This document shows positions 36,404 to 45,992 of a stretch of DNA of 64,000 bases, in pieces; positions within the stretch are counted from its first letter, which is position 1, and each line of letters begins with the position of its first letter. The stretch spans positions 62,001 to 126,000 of the forward strand of contig JANQQJ010000023.1 in assembly GCA_028284945.1 (NCBI GenBank), written 5' to 3'. The notes under the pieces were generated by a model, which worked only from the letters and a program-made list of their open reading frames with translations, was not told where the DNA came from and searched no databases. Made by a program: the position numbers and the translations under genes. This DNA comes from Alphaproteobacteria bacterium. Lineage in GTDB: Bacteria > Pseudomonadota > Alphaproteobacteria > SMXS01.

Positions 36404-38170
36404 TCAGACGAGGCTGAGATCGTCCTGGCGCTCGAGGCCAGCCTGCTCCGCCGACAATAGGATCTCGTTATGGGCAGCGCCCGACGGCACCATCGGGAAA
36501 CAGTTTTCCAGCTTGGCAACCTGACAATCGACGATCACCGGCCGGTCAATCGACATCATTTCGTTGATAACATCGTCGACTTCACCCGGCTTTTCAGCGC
36601 GAAGGCCGACCCCGTGCATGGCTTCCGCCAATTTGACGAAGTCGGGCAGTGAATCCGAGTAGCTGTGCGAATAACGCCCGTCATAGGTGATGTCCTGCCA
36701 TTGCCGGACCATCCCCATATATTCGTTGTTCAGGATGAAGATCTTGATCGGCAACTCGTGCTGAACGGCCGTGCTGAACTCTTGAATGTTCATGAGGATC
36801 GACGCCTCACCGGCAACATCGATAACCAGCGCATCGGGATGCGCAAGCTGTACGCCAATGGCCGCCGGCATGCCGTAGCCCATGGTGCCGAGCCCGCCTG
36901 ATGTCATCCAATGGTTGGGATCGTCGAACTCAATAAACTGGGCCGCCCACATCTGATGTTGGCCAACCTCGGTCGTGATGAACGGCTTTTTGTCCCGGGT
37001 CAGCGCGTTAAGCCGCTGCAATGCATATTGCGGCATGATGACCTCATCGCTGTTCTGATAGGCAAGGCAGTCTGCCCCGCGCCATTCATCGATCTGTGCC
37101 CACCAGGCCTCAAGCGCTTTTGCATCCGGCTTATGGACCTTCGACTTCCAGACCTTGATCATATCTTCAATGACGTGACCGGCATCGCCGACAATGCCGA
37201 CATCAACATGAACATTCTTATTGATGCTCGACCGGTCGATATCGACATGGATTTTCTTCGACCCCGGCGAGAACGCATCCAGGCGCCCGGTGATCCGGTC
37301 GTCAAAGCGCGCACCGATATTGATCATGACATCGCAGTCATGCATCGCCAGGTTGGCCTCATAGGTGCCGTGCATGCCCAACATGCCCAGCCATTGTTTG
37401 TCAGACGCCGGATAACAACCCAGCCCCATCAACGTGCTGGTGATCGGGTAGCCCGTCATGCGGACAAATTCGCGCAGCAATTGGGATGCGCCAGGCCCGG
37501 AATTGATGATCCCGCCGCCGGTGTAGAAAATCGGCCGCTTGGCTGAAGCAATCAGTTCGACCGCTTCCGTGATCGCGGCAAGATCGCCCTTCACCTGCGG
37601 CTGGTAACTGCGATGACGGGTCTGAGGCGACCCCAGATAGTCACCCTTTTCGATCTGAATGTCCTTCGGCAGGTCGACAACGACAGGCCCTGGGCGGCCA
37701 TTGGTCGCGACGAAAAACGCCTCGTGGATGGTCTCACTCAGCTTGTTAACGTCCTTGACCAGATAATTGTGCTTAGTCCCCGCCCGGGTAATGCCGACGG
37801 TATCGGCTTCCTGAAACGCGTCGCTGCCGATCAGATGCGTCGGCACCTGGCCAGTCAGGCAGACGATGGGTACTGAATCCATCAGCGCATCGACCAGGCC
37901 GGTGACCGCATTGGTGGCACCCGGCCCCGACGTCACAAGAACAACCCCGGGCTTGCCGGTCGACCGCGCATAGCCCTCCGCGGCATGAACCGCGCCCTGT
38001 TCGTGCCTGACCAGAATGTGGCGAATGCTGTTCTGTTGAAACAGCGCATCGTAGATCGGCAGGACCGCGCCGCCGGGATACCCGAAAATGGTATCCACGC
38101 CCTGATCGATCAGCGCTTTGATGACCATTTCTGCACCTGACAGGCGGCGATCCGTTGCTTCCGGCGGCAT
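36404..38170 (-). CDS. ilvB: Acetolactate synthase large subunit
   Basis: 588 residues; ThDP- and FAD-dependent. It makes acetolactate from pyruvate, or acetohydroxybutyrate from pyruvate and 2-ketobutyrate. The glutamate that activates ThDP is in VRHEQGAVHAAEGYAR. The ThDP/Mg motif GDASFLM-type region reads VIDVAGEASILMNIQEFST. The C-terminal NNEYMGMVRQWQDITYDGRY is typical of AHAS. No leader peptide was found upstream, unlike leuA. Also called ilvI. Confidence 0.97.
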   Translation of the reverse strand: MPPEATDRRLSGAEMVIKALIDQGVDTIFGYPGGAVLPIYDALFQQNSIRHILVRHEQGAVHAAEGYARSTGKPGVVLVTSGPGATNAVTGLVDALMDSVPIVCLTGQVPTHLIGSDAFQEADTVGITRAGTKHNYLVKDVNKLSETIHEAFFVATNGRPGPVVVDLPKDIQIEKGDYLGSPQTRHRSYQPQVKGDLAAITEAVELIASAKRPIFYTGGGIINSGPGASQLLREFVRMTGYPITSTLMGLGCYPASDKQWLGMLGMHGTYEANLAMHDCDVMINIGARFDDRITGRLDAFSPGSKKIHVDIDRSSINKNVHVDVGIVGDAGHVIEDMIKVWKSKVHKPDAKALEAWWAQIDEWRGADCLAYQNSDEVIMPQYALQRLNALTRDKKPFITTEVGQHQMWAAQFIEFDDPNHWMTSGGLGTMGYGMPAAIGVQLAHPDALVIDVAGEASILMNIQEFSTAVQHELPIKIFILNNEYMGMVRQWQDITYDGRYSHSYSDSLPDFVKLAEAMHGVGLRAEKPGEVDDVINEMMSIDRPVIVDCQVAKLENCFPMVPSGAAHNEILLSAEQAGLERQDDLSLV

Positions 38171-38316
38171 TGTTACTTCCTCTGGTTCTCTTTACCCGGG
38201 CGTAGAGCCGGTTGGTCGTTTATTCGGGCGCGTTACCTAACACTCGCAAAGGCCCCGCGCAAACCCTTTGCCAGGACCAGTTTGGCCCAAAGCGCGCGGA
38301 CACTAGCGGTCAAAAA

Positions 38317-39273
38317 TTACGGCGTCAAGCGTTCTGTGATAATATTCGAAAAGATAAATTCCAAAATTCTTTCCGATTCTTTCTCATTAGTTGAATCCCA
38401 ATTGGCGCACTGGTTGCGGAACCAGGTCATTTGGCGCTTAGCATATTGCCGGGTCCCGGTTTTCGCCTGTTCAACGGCCGCATCGCGCGGGCATTCTCCC
38501 GACAAATGCGCCCGCAGGGGCGTGACACCAAGTGCTTTAAGTGCGGGAAGATTTTGATTTACCGGGGGTAGTGCTCGAACTTCATCAAGCGCACCAGCAT
38601 CCAGCATCGCGTCGAACCGGTCATTGCATCGCTGATAGAGCCAATCGCGGGGTGGGAGCAGCAATATCTTGGCGACCCGACCCAGCTTGTCCAGATCCGC
38701 TAGGGGCCCAGGGCGGGTCGCGCTCTGCCAGTCGGCCAAAGAGCGGCCGGATGATCGAACAACCTCCAGGGCACGCGATATGCGTTGCCCATCTGCAGGG
38801 TTAAGCCGGCCCGCCATAACCGGATCTTCGCGAACCAACGCCGCATGCGCGGCCACCGTCCCTTCCTTATCGACAAAATGTCTGACCGTGGTGCGAACCT
38901 CTGCGTCAATGTCAGGGACTTCCGACAGACCCTCCAGAAGCGCGCGAAAATAGAGGCCGGTGCCGCCGGTAACGATCGGAATATGGTCCCGGCTAAGAAT
39001 ATCATCGATGACCTTCTCCGCCGCTTCAGCCCACAGGGCAACAGAGAAGACTTCCTCCACTGAAGCGACGCCATAGAGATGATGAGGAATCCCCAACATC
39101 TCGTCTTCGCCAGGGCGCGCGGTAAGGACCGAAAGCTCACGATAGACCTGCATGCTGTCGGCATTGACGATTTCGCCATCCAATCGCCGGGCAAGTTCGA
39201 CAGCTATCGCCGATTTGCCACTTGCGGTCGGACCGGCAAGAAGAATAACTTTAGGCCGCACAGGGAAAACCAT
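38317..39273 (-). CDS. miaA: tRNA dimethylallyltransferase
   Basis: Adds a dimethylallyl group to A37 of tRNAs reading UNN codons. The P-loop GPTASGKS opens the protein; NADSMQVYRELSVLTARPGE and VTGGTGLYFRALLEGLSEVP are family signatures; RQYAKRQMTWFRNQ lies near the end. ATG 39273 gives 318 residues with the P-loop near residue 13, the normal layout; an upstream ATG at 39351 would add an unlikely extension into the divergent gene's 5' region. It is divergent from the serB fragment pair. Confidence 0.93.
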   Translation of the reverse strand: MVFPVRPKVILLAGPTASGKSAIAVELARRLDGEIVNADSMQVYRELSVLTARPGEDEMLGIPHHLYGVASVEEVFSVALWAEAAEKVIDDILSRDHIPIVTGGTGLYFRALLEGLSEVPDIDAEVRTTVRHFVDKEGTVAAHAALVREDPVMAGRLNPADGQRISRALEVVRSSGRSLADWQSATRPGPLADLDKLGRVAKILLLPPRDWLYQRCNDRFDAMLDAGALDEVRALPPVNQNLPALKALGVTPLRAHLSGECPRDAAVEQAKTGTRQYAKRQMTWFRNQCANWDSTNEKESERILEFIFSNIITERLTP

Positions 39274-39328
39274 GCCGCGGTATATCGGCAAAACTGCCGA
39301 GGCGGCAAGAGACGCAGGGGTTTCGAAT

Positions 39329-39616
39329 ATGTCTGACGAAAAAGAAAGCATTACACCAAGCTATGCAGGGACGGCTGAGGCGCCGACCGGTAAGGTCTTG
39401 AAATTCACATGCACGCCAGGCATCGCTCGGCTTACGCCTGTTCACCTCGAATTGGTTTCCAGCGCTCTGAAACGAGCCGGCGCTACGGGCCTGAAGCCGA
39501 AATGGGTTGAAAAACACGTCAAAGCCGAACTGAAGTTCGAAGGCATCGAAGCCGATCAGGCAATTGAAGTTGCCAATGCCGCCGTCGTGGGCTCCGGCTT
39601 GGAGATCGTGACCTAA
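39329..39616 (+). CDS. serB: SerB N-terminal domain as a separate ORF
   Basis: 95 residues. LTPVHLELVSSALKRAGATG, then KWVEKHVKAELKFEGIEADQ resembles the N-terminal ~85 residues of alphaproteobacterial phosphoserine phosphatases, where it is fused to the catalytic domain. Here it ends with TAA at 39614 and the catalytic domain restarts in another frame 22 bases on. Either a genuine fission or a frameshift. The ATG at 39329 is preferred over an upstream in-frame start that would run through miaA. Confidence 0.7.
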   Translation: MSDEKESITPSYAGTAEAPTGKVLKFTCTPGIARLTPVHLELVSSALKRAGATGLKPKWVEKHVKAELKFEGIEADQAIEVANAAVVGSGLEIVT

Positions 39617-39638
39617 TCAGCGATTAAGACATCCAACC

Positions 39639-40286
39639 GTGACCATCCGCCTGATGATCGCAGACATGGATTCGACGATCATTGAAAACGAATGTATCGA
39701 CGAGCTGGCCGACGCCGTCGGTGTCGGCGCACAGGTGGCTGAAATCACCGAACGCGCCATGCGTGGCGAGCTCGACTTCGATGACGCGCTGCGTGAACGT
39801 GTTGCGATGCTGAAGGGACTTCCTCAAGCAGCATTACAAGAAGTCTACGATATACGTATCAAGTTGACCGCCGGAGCACGGGAGCTGACCGCGGGCCTGC
39901 ACGCTGCTGGTGCCAAGTGCGTCCTTGTTTCAGGTGGTTTTACGTTCTTCACCAGCCGTGTCGCAGAAGCCGCAGGCTTTGACGGCCATCACGCCAATAC
40001 CCTCGAAATTGACGACGGGATTCTGACCGGCCGGGTGGTTGAGCCCATTCTGGGCGCGGATGCCAAGGTGGAGGCCATGAAAGCGCATATGGCGGATTTG
40101 GGTATCAACGCAGCTAGTGTTCTCGCCGTTGGGGACGGCGCTAACGATGCGCCGATGCTGCGCGCTGCAGGCTTGGGGGTTGCTTTCTGCCCCAAACCGA
40201 TAGCTGCTGAAGCCGCCGATGTGGTCGTTAGTGACCGTGACCTGAGGTTGGTGCTGGATGCAGCAGGAGTGCCGCGTCCAGCCTGA
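39639..40286 (+). CDS. serB: Phosphoserine phosphatase, catalytic domain
   Basis: 215 residues of the HAD superfamily; the last step of serine synthesis. Motif I DMDSTIIENECIDELAD (nucleophile and acid Asp), motif II SGGFTFF, motif III Lys and motif IV VGDGANDAPML are all intact, so the enzyme should be active. It starts with GTG 39639; an in-frame TGA at 39609 prevents extension back to the N-terminal ORF. The cap-region sequence ITERAMRGELDFDDALRERV is typical. It should work alone, since compact SerB forms lacking the N-terminal domain exist. Confidence 0.93.
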   Translation: MTIRLMIADMDSTIIENECIDELADAVGVGAQVAEITERAMRGELDFDDALRERVAMLKGLPQAALQEVYDIRIKLTAGARELTAGLHAAGAKCVLVSGGFTFFTSRVAEAAGFDGHHANTLEIDDGILTGRVVEPILGADAKVEAMKAHMADLGINAASVLAVGDGANDAPMLRAAGLGVAFCPKPIAAEAADVVVSDRDLRLVLDAAGVPRPA

Positions 40287-40293
40287 GCGCGAT

Positions 40294-41784
40294 TTATTCG
40301 TCGTCTTCCAAACGAAGCGCGATGAACAGATAATTTTCGCCCCGGCGCACCCGAACTAGCACTGACTTGCGATCATCATCACGAGCAGATTTTACCGCTG
40401 TCTCGACGTCACCCGGTTCTTCGATGTCCCGGCGGTTGACCTCGACAATCAGATCACCCCGGCGAATACCCTCTTGGGCTGCATGGCTGGTCCGGCGCAC
40501 CTGGGCGACAACAACGCCGGTGGCATCATCGGGGAGATTGAAGCGGTCACGTGCCTCATCTGTGATTTCGGCAAGCGTCATGCCCAATGCGTCGACAAAG
40601 CCGTCATTACCGTCAGACTCGTCCCCATCGTCGCCGGACGCGATCCGTGAGGGCCGCTCTTCGTCCGGCTTCATTTCACCGACGGAGACCGTCAGGTTCT
40701 TTCTGCGGCCGTCACGCCAGACAACGATCTCGCTGCTCTTTCCGGTCGGTGTATCGGCAACTACGCGCAAAAGGGTCCGCGTATCCGGTACCGGCTGGCC
40801 ATCGAACTCGAGAATCACGTCACCACTCTCAACACCGGCTTTATCGGCAGGATCGCCTTCGACCACGTTTGAGACCATGACCCCTTCCGCGGTCTCGAGA
40901 CCGACGCTCTCTGCAATTTCTTCCGTGACCGGCTGAATGCCGACGCCCAGCCAGCCCCGGCGGACCTGACCATGTTTCTGCAGATCAGCCGCGACACGCT
41001 GTACCTGATTGGCAGGGATTGAAAAGCCGATCCCGACATTGCCGCCCGTCCGAGAGAAAATCATGCTGTTGACGCCGATGACCTTGCCATCCATATCAAA
41101 CAAGGGGCCGCCGGAATTACCCTGATTGATCGCCGCGTCCGTCTGGATGAAGGCATCATAGGGACCTGCGTTGATGTTGCGGTCGATCGCCGAGATGATC
41201 CCGGCGGTTACCGTGCCCCCCAGTCCAAAGGGGTTGCCGACCGCCATTACCCACTGACCGACCTTGACCACGTCAGAATCGGCAAACTCGACGGCAGGAA
41301 GCGGGTCATCGCTCTCAACCTTCAACACCGCGATATCGGTACGCGAGTCCCGGCCAACAATTTCAGCATCGAGTTCGGTTCCATCATCAAGTATGACGAC
41401 AATTTCATCCGCGTTCTCGACCACATGGTTGTTGGTGATAATCAATCCATCTTCGTCGATGATGAACCCTGACCCCATGGCTTGCGCGCGCCGTGGCGGG
41501 CCCTGCCGGTCTTCGAAGAATCGCCTGAAGAAATCGGGCATGCCCTCAGGTAATTCGGGGGAACCCTCTTCTCCATTACCGAAGGGGCTTTTGACCTCCT
41601 GGCTGATCGAAATATTAACCACCGAGGGCACGACCTGTTCGGCAAGCGCCGAAAAGCTCTCGGGCGCTGAGCGCGCGTCTGCCGGCATTACAATGCCAAA
41701 GGCAACAATCAGCGCCAGCAAGGCGAACGCCGCCTGGCGAATGGGGGAGACCTGGGGAACTGAAAGGGCTGCGATGGGGCTCAA
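40294..41784 (-). CDS. degP: Periplasmic Do-type serine protease DegP/HtrA
   Basis: 496 residues. A signal peptide ends at MPADARS. The trypsin-like triad is His in ITNNHVVEN, Asp in SRTDIAVLKV and Ser in INQGNSGGPLF. Two PDZ domains follow (RRGWLGVGIQPVTEEIAESV onward, and the C-terminal GVVVAQVRRTSHAAQEGIRR). It degrades or refolds damaged envelope proteins. The gene lies downstream of DUF2065–hflC–hflK in one direction, a conserved alpha/betaproteobacterial arrangement of membrane quality-control genes. Confidence 0.95.
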   Translation of the reverse strand: MSPIAALSVPQVSPIRQAAFALLALIVAFGIVMPADARSAPESFSALAEQVVPSVVNISISQEVKSPFGNGEEGSPELPEGMPDFFRRFFEDRQGPPRRAQAMGSGFIIDEDGLIITNNHVVENADEIVVILDDGTELDAEIVGRDSRTDIAVLKVESDDPLPAVEFADSDVVKVGQWVMAVGNPFGLGGTVTAGIISAIDRNINAGPYDAFIQTDAAINQGNSGGPLFDMDGKVIGVNSMIFSRTGGNVGIGFSIPANQVQRVAADLQKHGQVRRGWLGVGIQPVTEEIAESVGLETAEGVMVSNVVEGDPADKAGVESGDVILEFDGQPVPDTRTLLRVVADTPTGKSSEIVVWRDGRRKNLTVSVGEMKPDEERPSRIASGDDGDESDGNDGFVDALGMTLAEITDEARDRFNLPDDATGVVVAQVRRTSHAAQEGIRRGDLIVEVNRRDIEEPGDVETAVKSARDDDRKSVLVRVRRGENYLFIALRLEDDE

Positions 41785-41926
41785 GAAGCCACTCCTTTAT
41801 AGTCTTCTTATTTTCAAGAAGTTGGGCATGTCGCCGTCACACAACATGCCATGGGTTGACCTATGTTGTCGGACTAGGAAGTAAGTAGGCAAGAATTCTC
41901 CTGCTTTCAAGCCGTCCGCCGATGCT

Positions 41927-42112
41927 TCACTTGACGAGCCAAACGACGACGACGCCCACAAATGCCGCCACCAAACCGGTAATTCTAACACTCTCGGTCG
42001 GCTGAGATAGAACCGCCTGCAAGGCGCGTCGCATCCAGTCCGGCGCAATCGCATAGAGGATGCCCTCAATAACCAGCAACAGCCCGAAGGCGACGCCTAA
42101 GTCCTGCCACAT
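41927..42112 (-). CDS. DUF2065 small membrane protein
   Basis: 61 residues with two transmembrane helices (VAFGLLLVIEGILYAIAP and ITGLVAAFVGVVVVWL) separated by a short basic loop (DWMRRALQAV). It matches DUF2065, found almost always directly downstream of hflC. Its role is unknown; the conserved position suggests an accessory to the HflKC complex. It starts 26 bp after the hflC stop. Confidence 0.88.
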   Translation of the reverse strand: MWQDLGVAFGLLLVIEGILYAIAPDWMRRALQAVLSQPTESVRITGLVAAFVGVVVVWLVK

Positions 42113-42138
42113 CCGCCAATCGCCCGCTGTCCCCGCGA

Positions 42139-43008
42139 TCAGTTCTCCAGCCTGCGAAGAAACTTGAAGAACTCGCTGTCGGGTGACAGCACCAAAGTCG
42201 TGTCATCACTGCCGACGGTCTGTTGGTAAGCCTGCATTGTCCGGTAGAACTCGAAGAAGTCGACGTCACGGCCAAACGCTTCAGCAAAAATCCGGACCGC
42301 CTCACTGTCGCCTTCACCGCGCGTGATCTGCGAGTCACGATTGGCCTCTGCCAGGATGATAGCCCGCTCGCGATCTGCATCCGCGCGGATCCGCTGCGCT
42401 TCTTCCTGGCCACTGGCCCGGCGTTCTGCGGCCTGCTCGTTATAGTTCCGCTGCATACGGTTAAACACGGCCTGGCTGATCTCGGGCGGCAGGTCGGCGC
42501 GTTTGATACGCACGTCGATAATCTCCATCCCGAGAGGTTCTATCGCCGTGGCGACCTGATCACGAATCTGCGCCATCAGCCCGGCACGCTCTTCCGTCAG
42601 CAAAGTGGCAAAGGTCGCCCGCGCCAAGGCGGCGCGAAGATTGGCCTGCACCGTGGTGGCAAGCCGGTTTCGGGCGATGACTTCACTACCCTGCACGGTC
42701 TTGTAGAACTCAAGCGGATCGGCAATACGGAAGCGCACAAGCGCGTCCACAACCAACCGGCGTTCATCGGAGGCAATCACTTCCTGCGGCGCAAGGTCCA
42801 GCGACAGCACGCGCTTATCCATATAGATGACGTTCTGCACGAACGGCGTCTTGATATGAAGGCCGGGTTCCCGGACCGTGCGCTTAAAGTCACCAAACTG
42901 AAGCACGATGGCCTGATGCGTCTCACGCACCGTGTAAAGCGCCTGAGTCGCCGTCACGACAACGATGCCCAGGATGACAAGCCCTGCGATTACAAGTCCT
43001 CTGCTCAT
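42139..43008 (-). CDS. hflC: HflC, FtsH-modulating SPFH protein
   Basis: 289 residues. An N-terminal signal anchor (LVIAGLVILGIVVVTATQAL) precedes the SPFH/prohibitin domain (TVRETHQAIVLQFGDFKRTV) and a long coiled coil (QRNYNEQAAERRASGQEEAQ). With HflK it builds the cage around the FtsH protease. ATG overlaps the hflK stop by four bases (ATGA). Confidence 0.96.
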   Translation of the reverse strand: MSRGLVIAGLVILGIVVVTATQALYTVRETHQAIVLQFGDFKRTVREPGLHIKTPFVQNVIYMDKRVLSLDLAPQEVIASDERRLVVDALVRFRIADPLEFYKTVQGSEVIARNRLATTVQANLRAALARATFATLLTEERAGLMAQIRDQVATAIEPLGMEIIDVRIKRADLPPEISQAVFNRMQRNYNEQAAERRASGQEEAQRIRADADRERAIILAEANRDSQITRGEGDSEAVRIFAEAFGRDVDFFEFYRTMQAYQQTVGSDDTTLVLSPDSEFFKFLRRLEN

Positions 43009-44099
43009 TGGCCTGTCCCTTCCTGCCGGCGATTCTGAATTTCAGGTAATGGCAAATAGGGCACCACACCGGACCCGGAGTCGCCATCGATAATCACTTT
43101 GTTCACATCGCGCAGAATCTGTTCCATCGTCTCGAGATAGATGCGTTTCTTGGTGACGTCTTCTGCCTGGCTGTACTCGTTGTAGACCGCAACAAACCGG
43201 GATGCCTCACCTTGAGAGCGGGCAACAACCTCAGCCTTATAGGCTTCTGACTGCTGTTGAATCTGGGCCGCTTGACCACGCGCCACCGGAATAATCTCAG
43301 CGCGGTATCGTTGCGCTTCGTTGATCAGCGCTTCACGGTCGGCGCCAGCCGCCTGCACATCGCGGAAATCGTCAATAACCTCAGGCGGCGTATCTGACTT
43401 CTTCAAGTTTACTTCGGTGACCGTTACCCCGGACTCATAATCGTCAAGCATCTCTTGCATCAGGGCCATAGTCTTTTGCTGGACGTCTTCGCGCCCTTGA
43501 GTCAAGGCGACTTCCAAAGTCGTCTGTCCCACCACTTCACGCATCGCGCTTTCAGAGACGCCCTTAACCGTTTCTTCCTGTTCTTGAATGTTGAACAGGT
43601 ACTTGCCGGCATCATTAATGACCCAGAAGACTTCGAAATCGATGTCGATGATGTTTTCATCGCCAGTCAGCATCAGGCTTTCTGATGCGACTTCGGTCTC
43701 AACATCGCCATTGCGGCTGGGCCGCGACTGGAAGCCAACCTCTGTGCGCCGAACCTCGGCAACACGCGGCGTAAAGACCTCACCGATCGGTGTCGGCCAG
43801 GCCCAGTGCAGACCTTCGGGCGCCAGATTGCCGTCCCATTTTCCAAAAATCAGGACCACGCCCTGCTCGCCGGGTTGAACGCGATAAAGTCCGGAAAATG
43901 CCCAAAGACCAACCAGGACCAGAATAATCAGTCCAATCGCCTTGCCGCCAAGGCCGCCGGGGAAAATCCCCCGCATGCGATCCTGACCCTTCTTGAGAAT
44001 GTCGTCCAAATTGGGGGGCGTAGGTCCTGTTGGCCGAGGTCCCTGGCCCCATGGGCCACCGCCGTTTCCCCGGTTTCCGGGGTTGTTTTCCCAAGGCAT
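43005..44099 (-). CDS. hflK: HflK, FtsH-modulating SPFH protein
   Basis: 364 residues. A Gly/Asn/Pro-rich cytoplasmic N-terminus (NNPGNRGNGGGPWGQGPRP) is followed by one transmembrane helix (AIGLIILVLVGLWAFSGLYR), the SPFH domain (VQPGEQGVVLIFGKWDGNLA) and a coiled coil. It is the HflC partner and the first gene of the block hflK–hflC–DUF2065–degP. It diverges from mrp across 148 bp that hold no further gene. Confidence 0.96.
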   Translation of the reverse strand: MPWENNPGNRGNGGGPWGQGPRPTGPTPPNLDDILKKGQDRMRGIFPGGLGGKAIGLIILVLVGLWAFSGLYRVQPGEQGVVLIFGKWDGNLAPEGLHWAWPTPIGEVFTPRVAEVRRTEVGFQSRPSRNGDVETEVASESLMLTGDENIIDIDFEVFWVINDAGKYLFNIQEQEETVKGVSESAMREVVGQTTLEVALTQGREDVQQKTMALMQEMLDDYESGVTVTEVNLKKSDTPPEVIDDFRDVQAAGADREALINEAQRYRAEIIPVARGQAAQIQQQSEAYKAEVVARSQGEASRFVAVYNEYSQAEDVTKKRIYLETMEQILRDVNKVIIDGDSGSGVVPYLPLPEIQNRRQEGTGQ

Positions 44100-44247
44100 G
44101 CGTCAACCGTCCTTGCTTGTTGTTGGTCGCGGGAGAAGTCTGTGGCTCCCGTTCGGACCTTCTATATAGGGGCTTACCCCCCTTAGACCAGAGACCTCTT
44201 ACCAACACCCGTCGTTCAGTCTATATCAAAGGCCCTTCGGAGGCGGC

Positions 44248-45369
44248 ATGACGAACCTTTCAAAGCAAACCGTTCAAGAGACCCTTGCGAAAATCATCGA
44301 CCCGGATACGGGCCGCGATGTGATCAGCGACGGTCGGGTGCAAGGCATTCACATTCAAGAAGGCAAGGTTCGTTTTGCGGTTGTTGTGAGCCCGGACGAG
44401 GGGCCATCCAAGGAATCTCTGCGGCAAGCCTGCGAGAACGCGGTTGCAGCCATGCCTGGCGTCGGGTCAGTGACCGCTGTCTTGACCGCCGAACGGTCCG
44501 GCGGCGGCCCGCCACCACAGCGGCAAAAGCCGACACCACTGGACGCCCCGCCCAAATCCGCTGGCGGCATCGACAACGTGAAGGCCGTGATCGCCGTAGC
44601 CAGCGGCAAAGGCGGCGTGGGCAAATCCACGACTGCGGTCAACCTGGCGCTCGCGCTGAAAGCGCTGGGCCGCAGAGTCGGCCTGCTGGACACCGACATC
44701 TATGGCCCCTCCATCCCGCGCCTCATGGGACTGTCCGGCAAACCTGAAACCGACGGCAAAGTGCTGAAGCCGATGGAGAATTACGGCATCAAGTGCATGT
44801 CCATCGGATTTTTGGTGGAAGAAAAAACCGCCATGATCTGGCGTGGGCCGATGGTGGTTAGCGCGATCAACCAGATGATCAGTGAGGTCAAGTGGGGCGA
44901 GCTTGACGTACTTGTCCTCGATCTGCCGCCAGGTACGGGCGATGCGCAACTGACAATCGCCCAGAAGGTGCCGCTTAATGGCGCCGTCATCGTCTCGACA
45001 CCGCAGGACATTGCCCTGCTGGATGCCAGGCGCGGTATCGGCATGTTCGACAAGGTCAAGGTCCCGACGTTCGGCATTGTCGAGAATATGAGCTATTTCG
45101 TGTGCCCGCATTGCGGTCAACCGTCGCACATATTCGGGCACGGCGGCGCCGAAACCGAGGCGCAGGCGCGCGATGTTCCCTTCCTGGGGGCTATACCGCT
45201 TCATATCGACATCCGCACAACGTCGGATGCTGGTACGCCCATCGTTGCAACCGATCCAGCCGGCGAGCATGCTCAATGTTATCTGGAAGTCGCCAGCCGC
45301 GTTGCCGAACAAATCGACGCCAGTCTGGGGGCCGGGGCACGTAAGGCCCCGGTCATCCGGTTTGAGTAG
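44248..45369 (+). CDS. mrp: Mrp/ApbC-type Fe-S carrier ATPase
   Basis: 373 residues. The N-terminal MIP18/DUF59 domain (~1–85) is linked by a Pro-rich segment to the deviant Walker A P-loop (ASGKGGVGKSTTAVNLALAL). LDLPPGTGDAQLTI and the metal-binding CPHC (FVCPHCGQPSHIFG) follow. It holds and transfers [4Fe-4S] clusters to apoproteins. It is the first of two rightward genes, 5 bp from the methyltransferase start. Confidence 0.95.
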   Translation: MTNLSKQTVQETLAKIIDPDTGRDVISDGRVQGIHIQEGKVRFAVVVSPDEGPSKESLRQACENAVAAMPGVGSVTAVLTAERSGGGPPPQRQKPTPLDAPPKSAGGIDNVKAVIAVASGKGGVGKSTTAVNLALALKALGRRVGLLDTDIYGPSIPRLMGLSGKPETDGKVLKPMENYGIKCMSIGFLVEEKTAMIWRGPMVVSAINQMISEVKWGELDVLVLDLPPGTGDAQLTIAQKVPLNGAVIVSTPQDIALLDARRGIGMFDKVKVPTFGIVENMSYFVCPHCGQPSHIFGHGGAETEAQARDVPFLGAIPLHIDIRTTSDAGTPIVATDPAGEHAQCYLEVASRVAEQIDASLGAGARKAPVIRFE

Positions 45370-45374
45370 ATTTT

Positions 45375-45992
45375 ATGGCGACAGGCGTCAGCGGCACTGA
45401 AGGATACGCCGAAGAGGCCGAAGACCTTTTGAAGCGCTATGAGAGCGTCCCTTTCGAGGCTTCGCATCGGGCCGTCATGCATCTAATGCCGCAGACCCCA
45501 AGCCGTGTGCTCGACATCGGCGCCGGGACAGGCCGCGACGCGGGCTACTTTGCAGATCAGGGCCACGAAGTCGTCGCTGTGGAACCCACCGATGCGCTTC
45601 GGCTGCCCGCTATGGCGCTTCATCCGTCCCCCGACATCGAATGGGTCGACGACTACCTACCAGACCTGACAACGATTAGACACTATCGCGGCACCTTCGA
45701 CTTGGTGACCCTGTCACCGGTTTGGATGCATCTCGATGAGGTGCAGCGCGAATGCGGCATGGCCGAAGTCGCTCAGCTTGTGAAACCCGGCGGTACATTG
45801 ATTCTAACGCTTCGGCATGGCTCCGTGCCGGAGGGCCGCAGAATGTTCGACGTATCTGCCGCTGAAACCATCGAGTTGGCTGCTAAGCACAGCCTGGAAA
45901 GCCTGCTCAATCTGGAACAAGAGTCGGTCTCCGAATGGAACCGCAAAAAGGGGATCACATGGTCCCGTCTGGCATTTGAAAAAACCGGCTAG
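45375..45992 (+). CDS. Class I SAM-dependent methyltransferase
   Basis: 205 residues. The SAM-binding glycine loop reads RVLDIGAGTGRDAGYFADQG with the acidic residue after strand 2 (VAVEPTD). The later strands are recognisable (TFDLVTLSPVWMHLDEVQRE, then VKPGGTLILTLRHGSVPEGR). It begins 5 bp after mrp, so the pair is co-transcribed. The substrate cannot be told. Convergent 4-base overlap with the cupin gene. Confidence 0.88.
   Translation: MATGVSGTEGYAEEAEDLLKRYESVPFEASHRAVMHLMPQTPSRVLDIGAGTGRDAGYFADQGHEVVAVEPTDALRLPAMALHPSPDIEWVDDYLPDLTTIRHYRGTFDLVTLSPVWMHLDEVQRECGMAEVAQLVKPGGTLILTLRHGSVPEGRRMFDVSAAETIELAAKHSLESLLNLEQESVSEWNRKKGITWSRLAFEKTG

Noticed and set aside
38171-38316. A branched-chain leader peptide upstream of ilvB
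   Set aside because: The region was read in the sense direction and shows no run of Leu, Val or Ile codons in a short ORF.
44467-45312. 281-aa minus-strand open frame inside mrp, and a 271-aa plus-strand frame inside hflC (42223–43038)
   Set aside because: Both are antisense to clearly conserved genes, with low-complexity Arg/His/Gly composition typical of shadow frames.
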